Assembly (NCBI RefSeq): GCF_039545135.1
Contig: NZ_BAABRU010000009.1
Coordinates: 1 to 64,000, forward strand
Reading direction: 5' to 3'
Length of the DNA stretch: 64,000 bases
From: Herpetosiphon gulosus
GTDB lineage: Bacteria > Chloroflexota > Chloroflexia > Chloroflexales > Herpetosiphonaceae
Positions 1-7,650 of this stretch are shown piece after piece (position 1 is the first letter of the stretch; the number at the start of each line of letters is the position of its first letter). A program made the position numbers and the translations under genes. The notes beneath the pieces were generated by a model. It made no database searches and was not told the DNA's origin. It was given only the letters and a program-made list of their open reading frames with translations.

Positions 1-98
1 TCAGCCGTGCGCCACTCATTCCGAAGAATGCGTTCGACTTGCATGCATTAGGCACGCCGCCAGCGTTCGTCCTGAGCCAGGATCAAACTCGCCGACAA
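1..98 (-). rRNA. rrs: 16S ribosomal RNA, 5' end (partial)
   Basis: Read on the minus strand, the segment contains the universal bacterial 16S 5' motif GAGTTTGATCCTGGCTCAG (complement of 72-90), followed by the conserved GACGAACGCTGGCGGCGTGCCTAA type sequence. Only about the first 98 nt of the gene are present; the rest lies beyond the window start. The exact 5' end is inferred from the usual 8-10 nt ahead of the motif. Confidence 0.97.
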
Positions 99-362
99 GT
101 GACCGTGGTCACTGCGTGTTCTCCTTGATTAATGAGCCGGAGAACGGTGGCTCTGCTTGGTAGATCCCTACCAAAGCGTGACGGTGACAAAAAACAAAAA
201 CTATGATGCATGGAATGTGCTGCGGACGCAGCACCCATCAGTTGGAAAGGTGCGATTTTGGCGATAAAAAATCCGCCGCTGCGATTGAAGCAGGAAAGCG
301 GAGCATTTTCGTCAAATGTGTGATGTTGAGCAAACATCGTGCTGTCGGTCAACAGCCTGTGG

Positions 363-391
363 ATTCTACCACCATCGCCAGTTTTTGTCAA
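363..391 (-). promoter_or_regulatory. rRNA operon promoter P2
   Basis: On the minus strand a consensus -35 TTGACA (386-391) is followed by a 17-nt spacer and the -10 TAGAAT (363-368). It points toward the 16S gene. Its core matches the promoter 105 bp upstream, including the GGTAGAATCC context. Confidence 0.85.
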
Positions 392-467
392 ATTAGCGTG
401 TGTGGGTGAGTGCAGCAGGTTGGTGTGTCGTGACTGGCGAAACCAGGCATGCGTTGACAGCTCGGGG

Positions 468-496
468 ATTCTACCGCAGATTAAGACCCTTGTCAA
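468..496 (-). promoter_or_regulatory. rRNA operon promoter P1
   Basis: On the minus strand TTGACA (491-496), a 17-nt spacer and TAGAAT (468-473) give a near-perfect housekeeping sigma promoter directed at the 16S gene. It forms a tandem pair with the promoter at 363-391. Confidence 0.85.
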
Positions 497-734
497 ATCC
501 CACGAAGCTAGCCGAAACCGCGAAGGCCACGCATTACCCAAATGACACGAATGCTTAGTATTTCAGCCACCGATTGACACAGCTGTTGATGATTATGCTG
601 CTGTTCCTAACGTGCCTACCTCCATTCCCGCAGCCCCTCCTGATCCCTGACCTCTGAATCCTAGTCCCTACTCTTTTGCCTTTATAATTGGGTTACTACG
701 GCGATTGAGAAATTTTGAAGGAGAGTAATGATCA

Positions 735-2003
735 ATGAAACAGCGATTAAGCAAAGCGCTTTGGGGAATAGCATTGCTGTTTGGCATGCTCACAGGTTGT
801 ACATCTAACCAAATAGTGCTACCAAGCACAACTCCAACAAGCCAACCAACCGCACGAATATACCCAACTGCTTGGCCAACGACAACACCCTTTGTCAGTC
901 AAGCACTGCCAACAGTAACAGCAACACCGATTCCTAGCGATTGGCCTTTGCCACCAATCCGATCTCAGTAACTGCGTATATCGATTTGTTGACCGATTTT
1001 GTCAATGCCCAGCCAACTAATTATGAGCATTTGGGTGAGGTATTGGAGCTATGGACAACCTCCAGCAACCAAACCATCATTCAGCAGCCTGAGGGCGAAT
1101 ATTATCGCAAATTTGATTTTAATCGTGATGGGCAAGCTGAAATTCTCATCACGTTACCGACAAATCATCCAGCCATCTTGATCCTACTAACACCTGATAG
1201 TAATGGGATGTATCAGCCAATGTGGAAACTCGTAAGTGATTACCCCAACGACTATCGGATTTGGCTAGTGCGCGATCTTACCGCTGATGGCAATGTCGAA
1301 ATTGTGATGAGTGCCGTGGCTTGCGGCGCTCATACCTGCTCTCAGACTATCAACATTTTACAATGGCAAGCAACAACGCTTAACTCTATTTTGGAGCTGA
1401 ACGCAGCCAATCCAACAGTGCTCTGGAGCGACCTAACCGCTGATGGCACAATCGAATTGATTGTGGATCGGGGCAAAATTGGTTCAGATGGCGCGGGCAT
1501 GCAACGCAAACAAACCGAGATTTATCAATGGGATGGATCGCGCTATACCCTTAATTCAATCACACCTGATTCCAGTTGTTTCGCAACACCCATATTGGCA
1601 ATTGATTGATGGTTTTACTGCGCTAGCCGATGACAAGCCTGATTTGGCTCGGCAATTATTCAGTTCGGCGATTAATGCCCAGCCACCGCTCCCCGCCATT
1701 GGCATCGAGGGCAGCAATCTGCAATTAACTATTACAATCGCCCGCTTTCAAGCAATGTATACAGCCTTAGTAGCTGGCGATACGGCAACTGCCGAAATGC
1801 TGTATGACCAAGCGCAACAAAACGATGGTGATTATCGCCAGTGGACAGCAGCATTAATGCCAATGTATCAACAAACTAATGATCTAGCAGCAGCCTGTTT
1901 GGCAGCCCAAGAGAGTGTCAAAGAGGATCAGTATCTGATTGGATTTAGTTATCAACACCGCGCTTTGCCAATTCGCTCATTACTTTGCGGGCAACTGCCC
2001 TAA
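735..2003 (+). pseudogene. frame-disrupted lipoprotein with FG-GAP-like repeats
   Basis: Three overlapping frames read as one protein broken twice. The first (from 735, after a GAAGGAGAG ribosome site) gives a lipoprotein signal with lipobox LTGC and a Thr/Pro-rich linker. The second (in frame from about 941 to 1609) carries repeated Asp-rich motifs, FNRDGQAEI, DLTADGNVEI and DLTADGTIEL, which resemble FG-GAP/VCBS beta-propeller repeats. The third (about 1590-2003) has a helical TPR-like tail (ALADDKPDLARQLFSSAI). Breaks fall near 945-960 and 1575-1600. The two shifts compensate, so the last part returns to the first frame. Real decay and sequencing error are both possible; programmed shifting is unlikely because no slippery run is seen at either place. 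Function unknown, probably a surface lipoprotein. Confidence 0.7.
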
Positions 2004-2024
2004 ATCTATTATGAAAGGGCACGC

Positions 2025-2408
2025 ATGTTTCAAACGTTTCTTAGCGCTGATCTCACCGATCAATATTACATACTTCAGGCTTGCATTGATTTTGAGCCCA
2101 GTTTGATCGTCAGTCAAACCCATACTGTACTAAAAACCCTGCTAGCAATTCTTGACCGTCCTTACGCTGCCGCTCCGGAGTTGGGATTAGTTGGCATTGA
2201 TTGCGTTAGGCTGACGCACAAGAACTTAACCATTAAGCTTTGTTTTAACTATGTTGACTATGATGAATATCAACATCATCAACGGGTTAATTTTGTATTT
2301 CATCTTTTGGCAATTATCGATCAGCAGTTCCCACTCGATCAGAATCAGTTTTATAGCATACTTAAGTTTTGGCTCGATGCCTATCAAACTGAATACCTTG
2401 ATGATTAA
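2025..2408 (+). CDS. hypothetical protein, 127 residues
   Basis: I do not recognise a family. The start follows AAAGGG at a suitable distance and lies 21 nt after the preceding broken gene, so the two may have been co-transcribed. The product is soluble and fairly acidic, with a hydrophobic helical pattern (VLKTLLAILDRPYA) and a C-terminal acidic end (EYLDD). There is no signal peptide or membrane segment. Codon use resembles the surroundings, which supports a real gene. Confidence 0.65.
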   Translation: MFQTFLSADLTDQYYILQACIDFEPSLIVSQTHTVLKTLLAILDRPYAAAPELGLVGIDCVRLTHKNLTIKLCFNYVDYDEYQHHQRVNFVFHLLAIIDQQFPLDQNQFYSILKFWLDAYQTEYLDD

Positions 2409-2411
2409 AAG

Positions 2412-2449
2412 TTGGGCTACCCTCAATCCAAGAAAAAAGGGCAGCCCAA
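2412..2449. terminator. hairpin between convergent genes
   Basis: TTGGGCT (2412-2418) pairs with AGCCCAA (2443-2449), with an additional inner CCCT/AGGG pairing and an A-run in the loop. It sits between the end of the plus-strand gene at 2408 and the end of the minus-strand gene at 2475, as expected for a shared terminator. Confidence 0.5.
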
Positions 2450-2474
2450 TCAAGCATTTCAACTCAATCCACGA

Positions 2475-2879
2475 TTAATCGTGTTCTCGCAATGGGAAGA
2501 CCGCTCGCAGCCGCGTATCGCTCAGATACAAACCACCCCACAGCATGCCACCAAGAATCAGCGGAAACACCAGCGAAAAGAGCGGGTCGCCCACGCGCAC
2601 ATGACTGGCGATAGCCCCACCAAAATAACCCGTCAGTAGCACTGTTCCCAAAATTGCCGTGCGCGGAATAATCGCCAAAACTGTACAAACCAGCAACAAA
2701 ATCCCTAAGCTCAAAGCAATTCCATCGGGGTAGCCCAGCGCCGCAAACGATTTAGCCACAGGCGCAGGATTAAACAGCTTGAAACTGCCATCAAACAGCA
2801 GAAACGCCGCTGCCAAACCCCGCAAAATCCGGCTTGCCCACACGATTGGCTTTGATGGAGCGCTCATCACAGTTGCCAT
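2475..2879 (-). CDS. DoxX-like membrane protein
   Basis: A 134-residue hydrophobic protein with about four transmembrane helices (RILRGLAAAFLLFDGSFKLF, IALSLGILLLVCTVLAII, a glycine-rich third helix and FPLILGGMLWGGLYL). It resembles the DoxX_2 branch of the DoxX family, whose biochemical role is poorly defined. I chose the ATG at 2879 because AAAGGA lies 8 nt before it; a TTG-started extension to 2915 lacks a better site. It is the third gene of an ArsR/AHSA1/DoxX operon, an arrangement common in soil bacteria for a small self-regulated stress cassette. Confidence 0.85.
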   Translation of the reverse strand: MATVMSAPSKPIVWASRILRGLAAAFLLFDGSFKLFNPAPVAKSFAALGYPDGIALSLGILLLVCTVLAIIPRTAILGTVLLTGYFGGAIASHVRVGDPLFSLVFPLILGGMLWGGLYLSDTRLRAVFPLREHD

Positions 2880-2923
2880 CAATCTCATCCTTTCGCTAAT
2901 GCATGGTTTGATCAACCCTAAAT

Positions 2924-3433
2924 TTAGGCCTTGATTGCTGCTGCCTCAAGTAGCTCCAAGGCAATGCTTTCCAGCATATCGAGCGCCGTTTGCATACCCG
3001 ATTCCATGCCCGAATTGACATGGCCATCGCGATGCTCTTGACAGCTATGTTGCACCAGCAAGGTTAAACTTGAACCACCATCACGTTCGCTAAAGGTTAT
3101 TGTATTAAGTGCTTCACCATCGGGCATGGCTTCGTAGACTTCGGTACAAACAATCAACTCATTAGCAGTGAGCTGCTGATAAACCCCATGAAACGCCACC
3201 TCAAAACCCGTTTCCGTCACAGTTACCCAACGCCACATTCCACCAACCTGTAGATCAATATCGGCAATTGTGACTGTGCCATGACCCGCCGACCACCAAC
3301 GTTTGACCAACTCAGGAGTCGTCCAAGCGCGATACACCAACTCTTTAGGCACATTAAAATCACGATTAATTTGAATTTGGGTGTCGATTGGGAGCGTTAC
3401 GACTGCCGAATGCTTATTTACCAAGGTTGCCAT
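2924..3433 (-). CDS. SRPBCC (AHSA1-type) domain protein
   Basis: A 169-residue START-like/SRPBCC protein of the AHSA1 (Hsp90 ATPase activator homology) type. The hallmark N-terminus reads RDFNVPKELVYRAWTTPELVKRWW, shown here as overlapping short motifs RDFNVPKELVYRAW and TPELVKRWW. It is followed by VGGMWRW and a C-terminal amphipathic helix (GMQTALDMLESIALELL). These form the hydrophobic ligand cavity of the fold; the ligand cannot be read from sequence. The start at 3433 has a GAGGAGG site buried in the 3' end of the ArsR gene, with only 2 nt between the genes, so translation is probably coupled. Confidence 0.92.
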   Translation of the reverse strand: MATLVNKHSAVVTLPIDTQIQINRDFNVPKELVYRAWTTPELVKRWWSAGHGTVTIADIDLQVGGMWRWVTVTETGFEVAFHGVYQQLTANELIVCTEVYEAMPDGEALNTITFSERDGGSSLTLLVQHSCQEHRDGHVNSGMESGMQTALDMLESIALELLEAAAIKA

Positions 3434-3435
3434 GG

Positions 3436-3771
3436 TTAATCCTCCTCATGATTCAGTTCTTCGAGCAATTCATCCAAAGCATCAAACCGCTCATTCCACA
3501 TTTGTTCATAGCGGCGAATCCAGTCGTGAATTGGTTTGAGGGCGCGACCATTCAATCGGTAGTAGCGTTGCCGACCATCATCACGCACCAATACCAACCC
3601 AACTTCACGCAATACATGAAGTCGTTTGGAAACCTGCGGCTGAGCCAGCCCAAGCTGCTCCACCAGCTCATTAACTGATAATTCGCCATGAACTAAGAGA
3701 TCAAGAATTTGCCGCCGACCAGGTTCTGCGATCGCATTGAAAACATCGGTTGTTGTTGCTGCACGTGCCAT
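3436..3771 (-). CDS. ArsR-family transcriptional regulator
   Basis: A 111-residue winged-helix protein. AIAEPGRRQILDLL opens the domain, and the recognition region reads LSVNELVEQLGLAQPQVSKRLHVLREVGLV with a wing RDDGRQRYYRLNG; each motif is typical of ArsR regulators. I see no ArsR/SmtB metal-binding cysteines, which fits the subgroup that pairs with AHSA1 genes rather than metal sensors. The ATG at 3771 is chosen over an upstream in-frame ATG because that ATG lies inside the -10 region. It probably represses its own operon. Confidence 0.93.
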   Translation of the reverse strand: MARAATTTDVFNAIAEPGRRQILDLLVHGELSVNELVEQLGLAQPQVSKRLHVLREVGLVLVRDDGRQRYYRLNGRALKPIHDWIRRYEQMWNERFDALDELLEELNHEED

Positions 3772-3777
3772 AGAGTT

Positions 3778-3805
3778 ATTATATACCAATATGGGAATAT
3801 ATCAA
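3778..3805 (-). promoter_or_regulatory. promoter of the ArsR operon, near-leaderless
   Basis: On the minus strand TTGATA (3800-3805), a 16-nt spacer and a perfect TATAAT (3778-3783). The -10 ends only 6 nt before the ATG at 3771, so the transcript would start at or next to the start codon. The spacer carries AT-rich inverted arms (ATATA...TATAT, about 3781-3802) that could bind the encoded regulator. Confidence 0.7.
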
Positions 3806-3843
3806 GAACGAATTTGCTATTTTTGGCGACCAATATCGATCAA

Positions 3844-3900
3844 GGGGTCAGGATTCAGGGATAAGGGGCGAGTTTTAACCACAAAGAAGCGCTGAGCGAT
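3844..3900. repeat. dispersed intergenic word repeats
   Basis: Contains GGGGTCAGGATTCAGGGATAAGGGG followed by GTTTTAACCACAAAGAAGCGCTGAGCG, given as two separate words. The same words recur at 4365-4400, 4430-4515, 7610-7650, 18610-18860 and 19910-20060. No coding frame is supported in the 3806-4012 gap that holds it. Confidence 0.65.
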
Positions 3901-4012
3901 TGAAATATCATCCGATGTTCCCAATCGCCCAACGCTGATAACTCATTGACGCTATACATTCGACTCTAATTTTTACTTGCATCCCCCATAATTCATCTTT
4001 TATCCTTTTACT

Positions 4013-4303
4013 TTACTCAGCTACGGCTGTTTGCCATTCGATTTTGAGTTTTTCGCGGAAGGCAAATTGCTCAAAGTGTTCATCCATAATATGTTGGATC
4101 GTTGCGACAGCCTCGCTGGTTGCCGCCTCAATCACAAAAATCAAGCGTTCAGCTTCGGCTTGCATAGCACATGTGCCCATTGCAAAATAGGCCATGCCTT
4201 GTTGATCGTCATATTCAACCTTGATTTTGTGAGCATAGTGCTTACACAATTTTTTGATATAGCTCGAACCAAGCGCGGTCGGAATAGTTGCCTGTGATTG
4301 CAT
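4013..4303 (-). CDS. DUF2218 family protein
   Basis: A 96-residue protein matching the small DUF2218 family along its whole length: YIKKLCKHYAHKIKVEYDDQ, a central beta pattern ending MGTCAMQAEAERL, and the C-terminal HFEQFAFREKLKIEW. The conserved KLCKHYAHK and FAFRE motifs are the basis of the call. The family has no established function, though some members lie beside iron-uptake genes, as here (the siderophore locus ends 217 bp downstream). AAGGAGC precedes the start by 6 nt. Confidence 0.88.
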   Translation of the reverse strand: MQSQATIPTALGSSYIKKLCKHYAHKIKVEYDDQQGMAYFAMGTCAMQAEAERLIFVIEAATSEAVATIQHIMDEHFEQFAFREKLKIEWQTAVAE

Positions 4304-4333
4304 GGAATGCTCCTTATGTATTAGTTAATTGAT

Positions 4334-4516
4334 CCACGAAGGACACGAAGGACACGAAGCCATACGAGGGGTCAGGATTCAGGGTCTAGGGGTCAGAGTT
4401 GAATTATCTCGCCCAAGGATCAATATCTGATCCCTAATCGCTGGCCCCTGACCTCATAAATTCGCTCTGCGCCGCTGCGTTAAAACCTAATCCCTCATCC
4501 CTGAATCCTGAGTCCT
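4334..4516. repeat. dispersed intergenic word repeats
   Basis: Tandem CACGAAGGACACGAAGGACACGAAG type units (4334-4360, quoted as three copies of CACGAAGGA) are followed by several forms of GGGGTCAGGATTCAGGG and TGATCCCTAATCGCTGGCCCCTGA. The block fills the gap between DUF2218 and the ATPase gene. It is composed of the same words as the other intergenic blocks. Confidence 0.65.
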
Positions 4517-4520
4517 ACTC

Positions 4521-5321
4521 TCACTTCTGACTTTTCTGTACCCCAACAATAATCGGTGTGCCACTAATGGGATCAGGGATTAACCGACAATGGACACCAT
4601 AGAGTTGATGAATTAATTCGGGGGTAACCACGACGTTTGGCGCACCGGCAGCGATGATCGAGCCAGCACACATGGCAATCAGATGATCGGCGTAGCGACA
4701 AGCACTGGCCAAATCATGCACCACCATTACCACTGTTTTGCCCTCAGCCGCCAATTGGCGAATCAGCTCAAACACCTCAATTTGATGCCCAAGATCAAGC
4801 GCGGCGGTCGGCTCATCGAGCAACAACAATGGGGTTGATTGGGCTAGTGCCATGGCGATCCAAGCGCGTTGGCGTTGGCCGCCTGAAAGCGTCGTCAGCG
4901 GTCGATCAGCCATCGCCATCAAGTCGGCAGTAGCAATTGCCGTCACCACCGCCTGTTGGTCTTCTTTTGACCACTGACGCAACAGGCCAGTATGCGGATG
5001 GCGGCCAAAACGCACCAAATCGGCCACGGTCATGCCGTCAGGAGCAACGCCATCTTGGGGTAACAAAGCCAAGGCTTGGGCCATCTCACGCGGCGAAAGA
5101 CGCGCAATATCCTGCCCATCGAGCAAAATTTGGCCTTGCTTGGCCGGATGCAATTTAGCCAAACCCGCCAGCAAAGTTGATTTACCACAGCCGTTTGGGC
5201 CGATAATCGCCGTAACCTGGCCATGAGGAATTGAGGCATTCAGCTGATCAATAATTGTGGTACGTTGGTAGCCCAAGACCAAATTTTGGGTCTGCAACGC
5301 CGCTGGGGGAGAAACGCTCAT
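4521..5321 (-). CDS. fepC: ferric-siderophore ABC transporter ATP-binding protein
   Basis: A 266-residue ABC ATPase of the FepC/FecE/FhuC group. Walker A is GPNGCGKSTLL (about residues 41-51), the Q-loop lies in LPQDGVAPDGMTV, the signature is LSGGQRQRAWIAMAL, Walker B is LLLLDEPTAALD, and the switch His is in VVHDLASACRYAD. This organisation is standard for siderophore and cobalamin importers. Its ATG overlaps the stop of the upstream permease by 4 nt (ATGA), so it is the last gene of the import set. It powers uptake of the ferric catecholate made by the upstream genes. Confidence 0.95.
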   Translation of the reverse strand: MSVSPPAALQTQNLVLGYQRTTIIDQLNASIPHGQVTAIIGPNGCGKSTLLAGLAKLHPAKQGQILLDGQDIARLSPREMAQALALLPQDGVAPDGMTVADLVRFGRHPHTGLLRQWSKEDQQAVVTAIATADLMAMADRPLTTLSGGQRQRAWIAMALAQSTPLLLLDEPTAALDLGHQIEVFELIRQLAAEGKTVVMVVHDLASACRYADHLIAMCAGSIIAAGAPNVVVTPELIHQLYGVHCRLIPDPISGTPIIVGVQKSQK

Positions 5322-6424
5322 AATTGTTTGCCTCTAGGGGTTCGCAACAGGAACCATAATAAGTAAGGACCGCCAACTAAGGCTGTCACGATGCCGACCG
5401 GAATTTCAGTTGGGCTGAATACGGTGCGCCCAAGCAAATCGGCCAACATGGTAAAGCATGCGCCAGCCAAGGCCGAAGGCACAATTGGCACGGTGCGCGG
5501 GCCAGCCAAGCGCCGACCCAACTCGGGTGCTGCCAAGCCAATCATGCCAACCGGACCAGCGACGGCAACCGCAAGCCCTGTCAAACTTCCCGCCAACAAA
5601 ATCGTGAAGAAGCGCAACCGAGTAACCCGCACCCCCAAGCTTTGGGCAACTGCATCAGGCAACCGCACTAAATTTAGGCGTTTGCCAACAATCGAAGCGA
5701 GCGGTAACAAGACCACCACGCCCCAGGCCAGCAAGCTTACGGTAATTCCTGAACGATCATTCAAGCTCCCAATTGTCCAAGGAAAAGCATCGTTGGCAGC
5801 ATCGATTGGGGCACGCGCTAGCATCAAATTGGTGGCAGCTCCACAAATTGCGCCCAAGCCCAGCCCAGTGATTAAGAAACGATAGCCGCGGGTGCCAGCT
5901 CCACCACTCAAGGCAAAGGTTAAGGAAAGCATGGTAATTGCGCCGATTAAGGCCATACCTGAAGGCACGAGAGTTGTGCTAACCCCCACAACCGAAGCAA
6001 CCGCAAAGGCCGTCGCAGCATTATCGATCCCAATCGTATCGGGGTTGGCCAACCGATTGCGACTGAGCGTTTGTAATAAACAGCCAGCCATGCCTAAAGC
6101 AGCCCCAGCCATGCCCCCAGCCAAAACCCGTGTCAGCCGTAAATCGCGCACAATAAAGATATTTTTAGTCTCGCCTTGATTAAACAAGGCTGCCAAGGCA
6201 TCAAGTGGGGCGATTTTGACCGTGCCACTGCCAAGGCTCAAACCAACCAAGACCACGGTCGCAATCAGCAAGAGCAAACTTGCCAACCAGGCCCGTCGAT
6301 CCAACAGCAGGCTCAAACGGCCAAAGCGCAACAACCACAAGCCAGTTGGTTGGCCGGTAAATGACGAAGGTAGGTTTAGCTCGTGAGCAGCACTCGTGGT
6401 TGGGTTCAGCGAAAGTCGATCCAT
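5318..6424 (-). CDS. fepG: ferric-siderophore ABC transporter permease (FepG-like)
   Basis: A 368-residue FecCD-family permease with about ten hydrophobic helices. Family motifs include DLRLTRVLAGGMAGAALGMAGCLLQ (seen as RLTRVLAGGMAGAALG), the NRLANPDTIGI region after helix 2, and the C-terminal GLAAPELGRRLAGPRT coupling segment. An AGGAG site precedes the start by 6 nt. The N-terminal 45 residues before the first helix are longer than usual. It forms the membrane channel with the permease encoded 9 nt upstream. Confidence 0.94.
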   Translation of the reverse strand: MDRLSLNPTTSAAHELNLPSSFTGQPTGLWLLRFGRLSLLLDRRAWLASLLLLIATVVLVGLSLGSGTVKIAPLDALAALFNQGETKNIFIVRDLRLTRVLAGGMAGAALGMAGCLLQTLSRNRLANPDTIGIDNAATAFAVASVVGVSTTLVPSGMALIGAITMLSLTFALSGGAGTRGYRFLITGLGLGAICGAATNLMLARAPIDAANDAFPWTIGSLNDRSGITVSLLAWGVVVLLPLASIVGKRLNLVRLPDAVAQSLGVRVTRLRFFTILLAGSLTGLAVAVAGPVGMIGLAAPELGRRLAGPRTVPIVPSALAGACFTMLADLLGRTVFSPTEIPVGIVTALVGGPYLLWFLLRTPRGKQL

Positions 6425-6433
6425 GCCATTCTC

Positions 6434-7444
6434 CTAGAGCGCTGGTAAGCGTTGGCTGCGCACAATCAACACCAAAATCGGCGCACCAATTAATGCTGAA
6501 ATTACACCTAGCGGGGTTTCGGTTGGCCGCGCAACAATCCGCGAAAGTACATCAGCCAACAGCACAAAACTCGGGCCAAGCAGCACCGCCAATATTAAAG
6601 CTCGCCGAATATCAGGCCCAACCATCGCGCGGGCCGCAATCGGCACCACCAGCCCAACAAAGCCAATCGGCCCAGCCATCGCCGTGGCTGAACCAACCAG
6701 TAAGGCGACACTGATCATCACGCCAGTGCGAACCAATTTGGGGCGTTGACCAAGGCCACTAGCAACTTTTTCGCCCAGTGCCAAGGCCGCCAATGGCCGA
6801 GCAAGCAGCAAGGCAACCGCCAAACCCACCAATAAAACGGGAAGTGCTGGGGTAATGCTGCTCAAATTACGCCCAGCAATTGCGCCAATCGTCCAAAAGC
6901 GCACTTCGTCGGCGGTGCGTTGATCGGTCAGCAGAATCACTGAGGAAACCGCAGCGAGCATGCTGCTCAAGGCTGCGCCCGCCAGCACCAAGCGAATTGG
7001 ATCATCGCCGAGGCCACTCATGCGGGCAACCCCGAGCGCGATGGTACAGCCAACCAACGCCCCAAAAATGGCAACGCCAACTTGTAAATTATTCAGGCTG
7101 GCTCCGAGGGCAATCGATACGACTACTGCAGTCGCCGAGCCTGCACTTACCCCCAACAAGCCTGGTTCAGCCAAGGGATTACGGGCAGCAGCCTGCAATA
7201 ATGCACCAGCCGAGCCAAGTGCCACGCCGACCAACATGCCGATAATCGTGCGTGGTACGCGCAAATCGAGCACCGTCAAACGGGCTTGATCATCGCCAGC
7301 GCCTTGGAGCACGGCAAATACTTGGGCCAAGCCAATTGCATTATCCGAGCCAACTCCAAGGCTCAATAAAACAACAATGGCCAGCAAGCCAAAGGCTGCC
7401 AGCACTCCAATCAGCATGCGTCGCGAGAGCAAAGTCGTAGCCAT
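6434..7444 (-). CDS. fepD: ferric-siderophore ABC transporter permease (FepD-like)
   Basis: A second FecCD permease of 336 residues. It has the canonical LRVPRTIIGMLVGVALGSAG, the ARNPLAEPGLLGVSAGSA loop and the C-terminal GFVGLVVPIAARAMVG coupling helix. I placed the start at the ATG at 7444, 7 nt after GGGA; an in-frame extension to 7483 is possible but adds hydrophilic residues with no ribosome site. Pairing of two different permease genes in tandem is typical of catecholate uptake systems. A GC-rich repeat separates it from the binding-protein gene upstream. Confidence 0.94.
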   Translation of the reverse strand: MATTLLSRRMLIGVLAAFGLLAIVVLLSLGVGSDNAIGLAQVFAVLQGAGDDQARLTVLDLRVPRTIIGMLVGVALGSAGALLQAAARNPLAEPGLLGVSAGSATAVVVSIALGASLNNLQVGVAIFGALVGCTIALGVARMSGLGDDPIRLVLAGAALSSMLAAVSSVILLTDQRTADEVRFWTIGAIAGRNLSSITPALPVLLVGLAVALLLARPLAALALGEKVASGLGQRPKLVRTGVMISVALLVGSATAMAGPIGFVGLVVPIAARAMVGPDIRRALILAVLLGPSFVLLADVLSRIVARPTETPLGVISALIGAPILVLIVRSQRLPAL

Positions 7445-7498
7445 AATCATTTCCCAAGAATGTTTTAATTGGGGGCAGTTCAAGGGTAGGTTTTAACG

Positions 7499-7595
7499 CC
7501 CCTCACCCCAACCCCTCTCCCACTGCGGCGGGCGAGGGGCTTTTGGTTTATCCCCCTAGCCTCGCATGCGGGAGAGGGGGACAGGGGGTGAGGGC
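7499..7595. repeat. GC-rich inverted-repeat element, copy 1
   Basis: The ends are imperfect inverted repeats of about 24 bp: CCCCTCACCCCAACCCCTCT at the left, and GGGAGAGGGG plus GGGGGTGAGGGC at the right. The interior is about 50 bp. A second copy lies at 62732-62833, sharing the ends and the CCCACTGCGG after the left arm. It resembles a small non-autonomous palindromic repeat. Here it sits between the binding-protein and permease genes, where a stable hairpin could reduce read-through or protect the upstream message. Confidence 0.8.
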
Positions 7596-7650
7596 ATACA
7601 ATGGACTTCGCAGTTCCCTAACCCCCGATCCCTAGCCCTTGATCCCTCGA

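Larger units (their letters stand above)
99..734. other. rRNA leader and promoter region, no protein gene seen
   Basis: This 636-bp stretch holds the upstream region of the minus-strand rRNA operon. It contains two strong promoters (363-391 and 468-496) and a hairpin in the leader: CTTGGTAG at 156-163 pairs with CTACCAAAG at 168-176. A perfect GTGACC/GGTCAC palindrome lies close to the 16S start. Open frames here have no family resemblance and overlap the promoters, so I do not call them. The right-hand part (about 640-680) carries the intergenic CCCTGA/CCTAGTCCCT word repeats and the promoter-proximal sequence of the next gene. Confidence 0.7.

Noticed and set aside
83..541. Minus-strand open frame of 152 codons over the rRNA leader
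   Set aside because: It overlaps the 16S start and both rRNA promoters and has no ribosome site or family resemblance.
735..2003. Programmed frameshifting in the lipoprotein gene
   Set aside because: No slippery heptamer or downstream structure is seen at either break; decay or sequencing error is simpler.
4334..4360. Short tandem CACGAAGGA units considered as a CRISPR-like array
   Set aside because: Units are contiguous with no spacers and belong to the dispersed intergenic words; no cas genes are in the window.
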